From assembly GCA_900548275.1 (NCBI GenBank), contig URJY01000004.1:29816-93815 (forward strand): a DNA stretch of 64,000 nt, written 5' to 3'. The notes beneath the pieces are model-generated. The model was not told where the DNA came from. It ran no database searches and was given only the letters and a program-made list of their open reading frames with translations. The translations under genes were made by a program, and so were the position numbers. Shown piece after piece: positions 17,336 to 25,499 of the stretch. The stretch is from an uncultured Opitutales bacterium. Its GTDB lineage: Bacteria; Verrucomicrobiota; Verrucomicrobiia; Opitutales; Intestinicryptomonadaceae. Within the stretch, counting starts at the first letter, position 1; every line of letters starts with the position of its first letter.

Positions 17336-19011
17336 TGGGCGCGGAAATCGTACACGAAAAAACGGACGCGGTTATTGTCGGTGCGGGCGCGGGCGGCGGC
17401 GTTGTCGCAAAACAGCTTGCGGTTCGCGGAATCAAATGCGTGGGGCTCGAACGCGGCGACTGGCCAATCTACGACGAGAACGCAAACGACGAACTCGTCA
17501 ACCAGCGTACCCACGCAATAAAATCGCTTCACGGGCCCGACAGGCGTAAATTCCCGCGCATTGCATACGCAACCGCCGACACCGTAAAACTGCGCGACAT
17601 CTGGCACGCCTCGTCACCGTCGATAGCCGCGTGCGTCGGCTCGGGCACGGTCACATACGGCGCGATGGGATGGCGGTTTATGCCGCAGGACTTCAAGTTG
17701 AAAACCCTCTACGGAGACAGGGTAAAAGGTTCGGCTCTCGAAGACTGGCCCATTTCCTACGACGACCTCGAACCGTACTACGAACAGGCGGAATACGAAA
17801 TCGGAGTATCGGGCGATATGAAAGACAACCCGTTTGCGCCGCCCCGAAAAAAGCCCTTCCCCATGCCCGCATTCGAATACAACTGGGAGGACAAAAACAT
17901 ACTCATCCCCGCGATGAAACGGCTCGGACTGCACCCGTTCCCGATTCCCATGCTCCGCAATTCGGTTCGCTACAACGGGCGCGCCGCCTGCATACGCAAC
18001 CACACCTGCTGCGGTTATACCTGCCCGTGCGACGCAAAAAACGGAACGCAAAACACGGTGATACCCGTCGCGCTAAAAACGGGCAATTACGAGCTGCGGA
18101 CAAACTCGGTGGCGTTCGAAGTCGTAATGGACGGCAAACGCGCAACGGGCGTAAAATATTTCGACGCGCAAAAACGCGTCCACTTCCAACCCGCCGACGC
18201 GGTGGTGATAGCGGCTTCGTCGATAGAGACGACGCGCCTGATGTTCCTTTCGAAAAGCAAACTCTTCCCGCACGGCTTGGGCAACCAAAACGATATGCTC
18301 GGACGCTGCGCCCACAGCCACATCTACTGCGGCGCGACGGGAATTTTCGACGAAGATGTCGAACGCGAAATGGGTCCAGGGGCAACCGTCGCATTCTCCG
18401 ACCTCAACCACAACCCGTCGAAGGCGATTTTCTCGGGCGTGCTCTGCAGCGAATTCTACCAACTTCCGTGGCAAAGGTCGATGAACTGGCAGCCCAACCG
18501 CCCGAGATGGGGTGCGGAGCACAAGCGTTCGATGCGCGAAAACTACCGAAAATTCCTCCGCCTAATCGGCCCCGTACAGGAAATTCCGATGTACGAATGC
18601 CGAATCGGGATAGAGCCGCGCGTACGCGACTGGTACGGAATGCCCGTCTTCACTTCGCTCGGCGGCAAAAAACATCCGCTTACGCTCGAACAAACCAAAA
18701 TGATGACGGAAACCGCCGAAAACGTCCTGCGGGAGGCGGGCGCAAAAACGGCGTGGCGCGTCAACGAAAAGCCGAGTCTGACGGGCTGCAACGGCGCGGG
18801 GCAGCACCAAGCGGGCGCGTGCCGCATGGGCGACGACCCGAAGAAATCGGTCGTAGACCCGTTCTGCAAAGTTTGGGACACCGAAAACGTCTGGCTCGGC
18901 GACGGCTCGGTACACGTCAGCAACGGTGGATTCAACCCCGTCCTGACCATTATGGCTCTGGCGTACAGAACGGGCGAAACGGTTGCAAAGGAATTCGGAA
19001 AGAAGGCGTAA
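17335..19011 (+). CDS. GMC-family flavoprotein dehydrogenase (gluconate 2-dehydrogenase large-subunit type)
   Basis: FAD-dependent oxidoreductase acting on a sugar, sugar acid or polyol, 558 residues. The FAD-binding motif AVIVGAGAGGGVVAKQLA lies near residue 12. The conserved GSGTVTYGAMGWRF is near residue 100 and IAASSIETTRLM is in the middle. The C-terminal active-site region contains HQAGACRMG and the Asn/His-type segment SVHVSNGGFNPVLTIMALAYRTGE. It has no signal peptide, consistent with Tat co-export with the upstream subunit. The downstream octaheme cytochrome begins 4 bp after the stop and is the probable electron acceptor. Substrate identity is unknown. Confidence 0.9.
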   Translation: MGAEIVHEKTDAVIVGAGAGGGVVAKQLAVRGIKCVGLERGDWPIYDENANDELVNQRTHAIKSLHGPDRRKFPRIAYATADTVKLRDIWHASSPSIAACVGSGTVTYGAMGWRFMPQDFKLKTLYGDRVKGSALEDWPISYDDLEPYYEQAEYEIGVSGDMKDNPFAPPRKKPFPMPAFEYNWEDKNILIPAMKRLGLHPFPIPMLRNSVRYNGRAACIRNHTCCGYTCPCDAKNGTQNTVIPVALKTGNYELRTNSVAFEVVMDGKRATGVKYFDAQKRVHFQPADAVVIAASSIETTRLMFLSKSKLFPHGLGNQNDMLGRCAHSHIYCGATGIFDEDVEREMGPGATVAFSDLNHNPSKAIFSGVLCSEFYQLPWQRSMNWQPNRPRWGAEHKRSMRENYRKFLRLIGPVQEIPMYECRIGIEPRVRDWYGMPVFTSLGGKKHPLTLEQTKMMTETAENVLREAGAKTAWRVNEKPSLTGCNGAGQHQAGACRMGDDPKKSVVDPFCKVWDTENVWLGDGSVHVSNGGFNPVLTIMALAYRTGETVAKEFGKKA

Positions 19012-19015
19012 AAAT

Positions 19016-20008
19016 ATGAAAAAGAAAATATTTTTATCCTATTTTATCATTTTCTCGCTTCTCGCAGTCGTTGCGGCGGCGGGCGGCTACACGGCTTGGA
19101 ACAAGCTCGACCCGCAATACACCTGCGCCCAGTGCCACGAGGTAAAACCGACACACGAACGTTGGGCGAAATCGGCGCACGCCGAAATTTCCTGCACAGA
19201 ATGCCACGGAACGGCGATTTCAAACGGAATGCACAGCCTTAGGGAAAAGGTCGGGATGGTCGTTTCGCACTTCTCGAAAAACGTGCGCAACGCCGACATC
19301 AAAATGAACGAAGCCCAACGCCTCGACGTGTCCGCGCGTTGCGTGAACTGCCACCGCTCCGAAGCCGCAGACTGGAAGTCGGGCGGACACTCCACTACGT
19401 ACGCAAACATATTCGAAGACAAAATACACAACGCCGCCGAAAAGCCGTATTGGGAATGTCTGCGCTGCCACGGTATGTTCTACGACGGCAACATCAACGA
19501 CCTTATGTCGCTTGACGGAAAGCCCGAAGACTGGAAAATCCGCAATCCCGAGCAGCGCGCCCTGCCCGCCGTGCCGTGCTTGGCGTGCCACCAAATACAC
19601 GCCGAAAAAACGCGCCCGAAGAATTTCGCGGACGCCTACAAAACACCGCTCCAGTCGAAGTCAGCTCCGAAAGCCGCGCTTTATATGCGGGTTGACAAAC
19701 TGCACCTGCGCGCCGACTGCCTGACGCCGCTGAAAATGTACCTCGACGAAAAGCCCATTGCCAACAGCCAAGACCCGAACCACGCGCTTTGCCAGCAGTG
19801 CCACTCGCCGAACTGGCGGCACGAAGCTGGCAGCTCCGACGACAGAACGCCCGTCGGGGCACACGCGGGTATGAGTTGTCTGGCGTGCCACAACCCCCAC
19901 TCGGGCGAAGCGGCAAGCTCGTGCGCGAAATGCCACGACACCTCCGACAAAAAATTCGCCCCGCAAAAGGGAAAATGTCCGCAATTTATAAACAGCAAAA
20001 AGAATTAA
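19016..20008 (+). CDS. Octaheme c-type cytochrome (multiheme electron carrier)
   Basis: 330-residue membrane-anchored or exported cytochrome with eight CxxCH motifs: CAQCH, CTECH, CVNCH, CLRCH, CLACH, CQQCH, CLACH and CAKCH. One hydrophobic segment (about residues 4-24) precedes the first heme near residue 37. The N-terminal half resembles NapC/NrfH-type cytochromes. The ATG at 19016 is preferred because it places the hydrophobic segment at the N-terminus. It is the third gene of the GMC dehydrogenase operon and probably passes electrons from the flavoprotein towards the quinone pool or another reductase. Known gluconate dehydrogenases use a three-heme cytochrome instead, so this partner is unusual. 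Confidence 0.9.
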   Translation: MKKKIFLSYFIIFSLLAVVAAAGGYTAWNKLDPQYTCAQCHEVKPTHERWAKSAHAEISCTECHGTAISNGMHSLREKVGMVVSHFSKNVRNADIKMNEAQRLDVSARCVNCHRSEAADWKSGGHSTTYANIFEDKIHNAAEKPYWECLRCHGMFYDGNINDLMSLDGKPEDWKIRNPEQRALPAVPCLACHQIHAEKTRPKNFADAYKTPLQSKSAPKAALYMRVDKLHLRADCLTPLKMYLDEKPIANSQDPNHALCQQCHSPNWRHEAGSSDDRTPVGAHAGMSCLACHNPHSGEAASSCAKCHDTSDKKFAPQKGKCPQFINSKKN

Positions 20009-20059
20009 ATTCGGATAGATTTTAATTCCGACAAAAAACGCGAACGCCGATGCGGAAAA

Positions 20060-21973
20060 TTATCTTCGCTTGGCGTTTTCCATTGCCTCGCGCCGCTCCT
20101 CAAGCTCCGCCCATCTGTCCATCAGACGCGAATCCTCCGCGTCGAGCTCTTCAATGCGCCTGTTTATGTCGGCAAGCTTGTCGAAGTTGGCAACCACAAA
20201 ATTCTGGTCTTCGAGTTTCGCGGCGAGTTCGGCTCGTTCCGCCTCGACCGCCTCGATACGCGCGGGCAGAGTCTCAAGCTCCTCGCGCTCTTTGTTTGTG
20301 AATTTGTCGGTGCGTTTGCGCGGCGGCTCGGGCTGAATCGGCGCAGCCCGCTGCTGCTTCGCCTCGCGGGCGGCGGCTTCCGAAGACTTCAGTTTTTCCC
20401 ATTCGTCGTAGCCGCCGACAAGCTCGCGAATCTCCCCGTTTTCGCCGAAGCAAAATACGCCCGTTACGATGTCGTTGAGAAATGCGCGGTCGTGCGAGAC
20501 AAGCAGAACGGTTCCGTTGAAGTCGGCGAGCGCGCTTTCGAGGATGTCGATTGTGGGCATATCGAGGTCGTTCGTGGGCTCGTCGAGAACGAGCACGTTC
20601 GCGGGGGTCGCGAACATTTTTGCGAGCATAAGGCGGTTCTTCTCGCCGCCCGAAAGCGTGCCGATTTCGCTCAAAATCTTGGACGGCTCGAAGAGGAAAT
20701 TCTGTAGATAGCCCATCACGTTCTGTTTCGCGCCGTTGACGCTTACGAAATCGGAGCCGCCGCCGACAAAATCGCAGAGCCGCATATTGTCGTCGAGGTC
20801 TTTGCGCAGCTGGTCGAAGTAACCGATTTGCAGCGACGTTCCCCGCACCACTTCGCCCGAATCTGGCTTGAGCGAGCCGAGCAGCAGATTAAGCAGCGTC
20901 GTTTTGCCTATGCCGTTGCGCCCGATGATTCCGATTTTGTCGCCGCGGAAAATCGTCGTAGAAAAGTTTTTTACAATCGGAGTGCCGCCGTACGAAAAGG
21001 AAATGTTTTTTACGTCGAGAACCTTCCTGCCGCCCTGCTCGGCTTCCTGAACGCGCAGTGTAAGGTCGCCCGCCGAACCGATGCGCGCCTTTCTGATTTC
21101 GCGCAGCTTCATAAGCTCGCGCACCCTGCCCTCGTTGCGCGTGCGCCGCGCCTTGATTCCTTTGCGCAGCCACGCCTCCTCCTGCGCGAGCTTTTTGTCG
21201 AAGACGGCTTCGTTGCGTTCGCGGGCGGCGAGAAGCTCGTCGCGGCGTCGCATAAATTCGTCGAAGCCGCAGTCGAATGCTATCAGCTTGCCCCTGTCGA
21301 CCTCCACGACGCTCGTTGCAAGATTGCGCAAAAACGCGCGGTCGTGCGAGACGAACACGAGGGTCTTGCCGCACGACTTGAGGAATTTTTCGAGCCACAA
21401 AACGGAGTCTATGTCGAGGTGGTTCGTAGGCTCGTCGAGAAGAAGTATGTCGGGGTTCGACACGAGCCCGCGCCCGAGCAGTGCGCGGCGTCTCAACCCC
21501 GCCGACGCCGACGACATCTCGATGTCGGGCGAAATTTCGAGCCTGTCGACAACCGCGCGGATTTTCGAATCGGCGCCCCACGCGTCAAGCTCGTCGAGCT
21601 TTGCGGAGAGGCTGTCGAACTCGCGGCGTTCGGCGTCTCCGCCGTTTTCGATGGAATGCGAAAGCTCCATATGGCGCGCCAAAAGCCTGCCCGTTTCGCC
21701 GAGCCCGTCGGCGACAACCGCATACGCCGAACCCGAAAGATTCACGGGAACGTCCTGAGGAAGATACGCGGCGGTCGTCGATTTCATGCGCTCGACGCGT
21801 CCCGCGTCGGGTTCGTTAAGCCCCGCAATCAACTTCAGCAGCGACGTTTTTCCGCAACCGTTGCGCCCGATGAGCGCGATTGAATCGCCCGCCTGCACGC
21901 TCAAGTCGGCGTCGACAAGAAGCGGCTTCAGACCGTATTTTAACGAAACACTGCAAAGGGAAATCAGACTCAT
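20060..21973 (-). CDS. uup: ABC-F ATPase, Uup type
   Basis: Soluble protein of 637 residues with two ABC domains and no membrane segments. ABC1 has Walker A LIGRNGCGKTSLLKL, a linker SAGLRRRALLGRGL and LLLDEPTNHLDIDS. ABC2 has IGRNGIGKTTLLNLL, TLSGGEKNRLMLAKM and VLDEPTNDLDMPT. The C-terminal 80 residues form a charged coiled coil, as in Uup, which binds branched DNA and affects ribosome assembly in E. coli. It is convergent with the octaheme cytochrome gene and lies 50 bp downstream of the thioesterase gene on the same strand. Confidence 0.92.
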   Translation of the reverse strand: MSLISLCSVSLKYGLKPLLVDADLSVQAGDSIALIGRNGCGKTSLLKLIAGLNEPDAGRVERMKSTTAAYLPQDVPVNLSGSAYAVVADGLGETGRLLARHMELSHSIENGGDAERREFDSLSAKLDELDAWGADSKIRAVVDRLEISPDIEMSSASAGLRRRALLGRGLVSNPDILLLDEPTNHLDIDSVLWLEKFLKSCGKTLVFVSHDRAFLRNLATSVVEVDRGKLIAFDCGFDEFMRRRDELLAARERNEAVFDKKLAQEEAWLRKGIKARRTRNEGRVRELMKLREIRKARIGSAGDLTLRVQEAEQGGRKVLDVKNISFSYGGTPIVKNFSTTIFRGDKIGIIGRNGIGKTTLLNLLLGSLKPDSGEVVRGTSLQIGYFDQLRKDLDDNMRLCDFVGGGSDFVSVNGAKQNVMGYLQNFLFEPSKILSEIGTLSGGEKNRLMLAKMFATPANVLVLDEPTNDLDMPTIDILESALADFNGTVLLVSHDRAFLNDIVTGVFCFGENGEIRELVGGYDEWEKLKSSEAAAREAKQQRAAPIQPEPPRKRTDKFTNKEREELETLPARIEAVEAERAELAAKLEDQNFVVANFDKLADINRRIEELDAEDSRLMDRWAELEERREAMENAKRR

Positions 21974-22023
21974 AAAAATACCGCCGATTTATAGCCGAAG
22001 CCGAATCACTGACAACACAAAAA

Positions 22024-22770
22024 TCACCCGCGCCGCACGCGCCAATCGACGAACACTCTGGCGCACTCGCGCGAACCGTCCGCCGAGCGCACTGACGTTA
22101 TGCTGCGGTCGCCGTCCAGCTGACAGAACGCCGACACCCGATTGTGCGGAAGAACCTCGTCCAAAAACGAAACGCCAATTCTGTGCGGCTCGCGCGTCTG
22201 CGCAAACTCGGACGGAACGGACTCGACCGCCCAAATCATATAGACGGAATTGTTGACGTGCCCGTTCAGGTCGATGTCGTCGTTGCGCGCGGAAAAGTCC
22301 GACTCCGACGACGGCGCGGCGGCGTCGATTTTCGGGAAAGGCTCGTCGAAGCTCCAAGAATTGGCGGTTTCGGGATGCGGCTGCCACGACGCAACGCGTT
22401 CCAAGCGCGCAATGCGGCGCGAATTTACGTCGAACAAAATCCATTGCGAACGCGCGGTAAAAAGCGGTTTGCCGTCGGAGTCGGCGGCTGAAAACTCGCG
22501 GTAGGTTGCGACGCGCTCGCGGGACGACGACCACGTCGAAAGGAACACGCGTTCGCCCCAATGCGGTATCCGCGAAATCTCGACGACGATTTTCGACAAC
22601 GCCCACCCCAAACCGAGCGGCTTCAAATCGTCGAAACCGACCCCCATAACACGCGCGTGTTCGGTTGCGATTTCCTGAAGCATCTGCAAAAGTGCGGGCA
22701 TCTTAAGACGCCCGAAGCGGTCGGAATCGGAAATGCGCACTTTGTAATCGGCTTTGAAAATACTATCCAT
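22024..22770 (-). CDS. Acyl-ACP thioesterase family protein
   Basis: Predicted cytoplasmic enzyme that hydrolyses acyl-ACP to free fatty acids, 248 residues. Two hotdog domains are expected. The N-terminal one shows VRISDSDRFGRLKMPALLQMLQE and GWALSKIVVEISRIPHWGE. The C-terminal one shows RNDDIDLNGHVNNSVYMIWAVES, where the Asn and His match the catalytic residues of FatA/FatB-like enzymes. The start at MDSIFKADYKV is preferred; an ATG five codons upstream (22785) is possible. A TATATT box lies just upstream of both starts. Confidence 0.85.
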   Translation of the reverse strand: MDSIFKADYKVRISDSDRFGRLKMPALLQMLQEIATEHARVMGVGFDDLKPLGLGWALSKIVVEISRIPHWGERVFLSTWSSSRERVATYREFSAADSDGKPLFTARSQWILFDVNSRRIARLERVASWQPHPETANSWSFDEPFPKIDAAAPSSESDFSARNDDIDLNGHVNNSVYMIWAVESVPSEFAQTREPHRIGVSFLDEVLPHNRVSAFCQLDGDRSITSVRSADGSRECARVFVDWRVRRG

Positions 22771-22824
22771 AACGATACGCCGCATTCAAATATATCGCCG
22801 CCGACATTTCAACAATATCCGCGC

Positions 22825-22859
22825 AAAAAAAAAGCCGCACGGAGACTTTCCGTACGGCT
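22825..22859 (-). terminator. Intrinsic terminator of the Bat operon
   Basis: On the minus strand the stem AGCCGTACGGA / TCCGTGCGGCT (one G-U pair, 5-nt loop) is followed by about nine Ts. It lies 17 bp past the batE stop and ends the seven-gene unit. Confidence 0.9.
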
Positions 22860-22876
22860 CGGAGAGCGCAGTCTTT

Positions 22877-23617
22877 CTATTCGGCAACGGGCGAAAAATC
22901 GGCTTTCGCAGCCCATCCCTTCTTGCCCGTCGGCGTTTCGAGATAGAAATAGTCGCCGCGCTTTTTCGAGATTTTCGCGCACTGCCCCTCGTCCGCAACC
23001 GCGGAAATCGGGGCGGTGGGCGTGGGGGAAATCCGCAGCGGAGAATCGGCTTTCAGGGCGACGGCGGTGTCGGCGTACGACTCCCAGTCGCGCACGGCGA
23101 GAACCGCGTACACGAAAAGCGACGCGCACACAATCGCCAAAAACACGGCGGGCATTGTGCGCTTGCCGAAAAGCGGCGGAACGAGAATCAGCAAAACGGC
23201 AATCCAAAACGCGGCGAACGCGCAGAGCGTCCACTCGGTTTCCGACAGCTCCGACGCCGCGGGAATCGAGAAGCCGCCAAGCCCCGAGTCGAGAGAGTTG
23301 TCCTTTGCGAACATTTCCAAATTCGCCGCAGCCTCGCGCATTCGCGGCGCGTTGTAGACGGCGCGTTTGTAGTTCAGAAGCGCGTCGCCCTTTTTGCCCT
23401 GCTTTGCGAGCGCGTTGGCAAGGTTGTAGTACAGCTCCGCTCCGCCCGAGCCGCCGTCGATTGCGGCGCGGTAGTTTTCCTCGGCGCGCGCGTAGTCGCC
23501 CGCGTTGTAGGCGTTGTTGCCGAGCATAAAACGCTCGAGCGCGGTCTGCGCCGACGCCGAGAAAACCGACGCGGCGAACGCGGACAAAAAAAGAATAGTT
23601 CTAATCAAGTTTCCCAT
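22877..23617 (-). CDS. batE: BatE-like TPR protein with SH3-type domain
   Basis: Last gene of the aerotolerance operon, 246 residues. A signal peptide (ILFLSAFAASVFSASAQ) is followed by tetratricopeptide repeats (FMLGNNAYNAGDYARAEENY, ELYYNLANALAKQGKKGDAL). Two membrane segments lie near residues 140-190. The C-terminal region (ISKKRGDYFYLETPTGKKGW) looks like a bacterial SH3 domain. The start MGNLIRT lies 4 bp after the batD stop; a longer form overlapping batD is possible but less likely. Bat proteins are thought to form a periplasmic complex; the biochemical role is not established. Confidence 0.87.
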   Translation of the reverse strand: MGNLIRTILFLSAFAASVFSASAQTALERFMLGNNAYNAGDYARAEENYRAAIDGGSGGAELYYNLANALAKQGKKGDALLNYKRAVYNAPRMREAAANLEMFAKDNSLDSGLGGFSIPAASELSETEWTLCAFAAFWIAVLLILVPPLFGKRTMPAVFLAIVCASLFVYAVLAVRDWESYADTAVALKADSPLRISPTPTAPISAVADEGQCAKISKKRGDYFYLETPTGKKGWAAKADFSPVAE

Positions 23618-23621
23618 CTTT

Positions 23622-25499
23622 CTATTTGCGTTTCGAAATTTTTCCGACAAGCGAAACAAGCTTTCCGTCGAGCCAGTGTATGTCGAGCTTCGAAGTGTCC
23701 ATTCCGCCGAACGAGATTGCGTCCGCGCCGTCGAAAAACAGAGTTGCGTCGGATTTGTCAGAATCAGACATCCCTCGCTCCGACATCATTTCGAGAGCCT
23801 CGCGGGTCGTCAGCGACGGGGCTTGGCGGTCGCATTCCGCGGCGAGCGCATATTGCAGCGCGCGGCGCGACTGCTCGAAGAACGCGCGGAAATCGCCGTT
23901 CTTTGCCGCCTCGCGGGCAGACTTCAAGTGCCGCGCCGACTCCTTTTTGTCGGAAAGCGACTTTGCGTACCCCGCATCGTTTTTGCGCCTGAGCGACTCG
24001 CGCCGCGCCAGTACGAACGCCGCAAGAACGCATACGAACAGAACCTGCCCGCCCCAGAAATACGGCGAGTTCAAAAGTTTTCCGCCACCGTCCGAAACCG
24101 AGGCAGTCTCGACGATTTTGCCGAAAGCAGGCTCGGGAACCGCGTTCCGCTCCCGCTCCGCGCGCTTCGAGCGTCCGCTCGGGGCGACGCTGACCGCTGC
24201 GGGCTTCGACTTAATCTCGACGTATTTTTCCGAAATCGGGTCGAAGTAGTTGAAGAGCACCGCGGGCGCAAAGGGCAAGTCGGCTTTTTTGGGAACTGTG
24301 GTGTACTCGAAAGTCTTGAAGCCTATGTTCGCAAGCCCGTTGCTTTCGTCGGTAAACGACGACTTTGCCTTGTACGTTTTCCAGTCGTCGCCCGCCTCGA
24401 GCTTCGGCTCGCGGATGCGCGGAAAATTGCCCACGCCCACGATTTTTGCGAATATCGAGCACGGCTCGCCCACGGTCAGCGCGTCGGGCTCTACACTCAC
24501 ATTCTCGAGCGAGAACGAACCTATCGCACCCGTGAAATCGGCGGGTCTGCCCTCGGCGGGAAGTTCCGCAACCTCGACCTTTTTCGACTCCATATTCACT
24601 TCGAACGGAATCTGCGTTCCGCCACCGAACGACATCATCCTGTCGAAAATCGACGTGCCCATCAAGTCGTCGGCAGTCGGCTGCCTGTTGAAAACGCCCT
24701 TCGCGGAAAAGTCCAAATCATACGAGCCCGCCTTGAGCGGCGTAATCGCGGTCGTGTATTTTACGAGTACCCGCTTGCCGTCGGGCGACAAAACTACGGC
24801 GGGCTTTTCCGAAAACGCGGGGCAGTCGAACGCGTCGGCTTTCTTGATTTCGGGCATAAGCTGGGCGAGCGTAAAGCCGCGCTCGGTGAGGCTGTTGTCG
24901 AACGAGAACACAAGCTCGCACGGAACGGATTCGCCAACGTATATTTTCTGGCGCGGAAATTTTATCTCGAGCTTTGCATTGTTGCGCAAATTCGACTCGA
25001 ACGACTGTATCTGCTGGTGCGCCGAATTGTAGCGGCTCTGGCGCGCGCGCATACCCGCGGGAAGTTTTCCGAACACGCCGCCGAATGGGTCGTCGTCGAA
25101 CGCGTCGTGCGACTGCACGGGCGCGGACGGGTCGGAGTTCAGAGTCGCCGAAGCGATTTTAAACGGCTTCCCGTCCACCGACACCTCCCACTCGGGAATT
25201 GTGAGTTGCCCCTCCTTCGAAGCACGCATCGACAACACAAGCGTTGTGCTGTTCGACATCTTTCCGTTCACGAACGAGTAGTTGCGCGACGTGCTCTTGC
25301 CGACAATCGACAACCCGTCGGGCAGGCGAATCTTCGATATGTCGACGCTTCCCTTGAGGTCTTTGAAGACGAGCCTGTACTCCGCAACGCCGTCGGGGCG
25401 CACCGTGTCGGGCTCGAAGCCCGCCGTCTCGACCGACTGCGCGAATGCGCCGACGGCTGAAATAATTACGGATAAAATAAGAGTATATATATTTTTCAT
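23622..25499 (-). CDS. batD: BatD-family periplasmic protein (oxygen tolerance)
   Basis: Exported protein of 625 residues with a signal peptide (MKNIYTLILSVIISAVGAFA). It is a series of beta-sandwich segments typical of BatD: VETAGFEPDTVRPDGVAEYRL at the start and VGEPCSIFAKIVGVGNFPRI in the middle. A single membrane segment (PYFWGGQVLFVCVLAAFVLA) lies near residue 455, and a cytoplasmic tail of about 160 residues follows. Its ATG shares one base with the TAA of the batB-batC gene. Probably scaffolds the VWA-domain Bat proteins; this is inferred from the conserved operon. Confidence 0.9.
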   Translation of the reverse strand: MKNIYTLILSVIISAVGAFAQSVETAGFEPDTVRPDGVAEYRLVFKDLKGSVDISKIRLPDGLSIVGKSTSRNYSFVNGKMSNSTTLVLSMRASKEGQLTIPEWEVSVDGKPFKIASATLNSDPSAPVQSHDAFDDDPFGGVFGKLPAGMRARQSRYNSAHQQIQSFESNLRNNAKLEIKFPRQKIYVGESVPCELVFSFDNSLTERGFTLAQLMPEIKKADAFDCPAFSEKPAVVLSPDGKRVLVKYTTAITPLKAGSYDLDFSAKGVFNRQPTADDLMGTSIFDRMMSFGGGTQIPFEVNMESKKVEVAELPAEGRPADFTGAIGSFSLENVSVEPDALTVGEPCSIFAKIVGVGNFPRIREPKLEAGDDWKTYKAKSSFTDESNGLANIGFKTFEYTTVPKKADLPFAPAVLFNYFDPISEKYVEIKSKPAAVSVAPSGRSKRAERERNAVPEPAFGKIVETASVSDGGGKLLNSPYFWGGQVLFVCVLAAFVLARRESLRRKNDAGYAKSLSDKKESARHLKSAREAAKNGDFRAFFEQSRRALQYALAAECDRQAPSLTTREALEMMSERGMSDSDKSDATLFFDGADAISFGGMDTSKLDIHWLDGKLVSLVGKISKRK

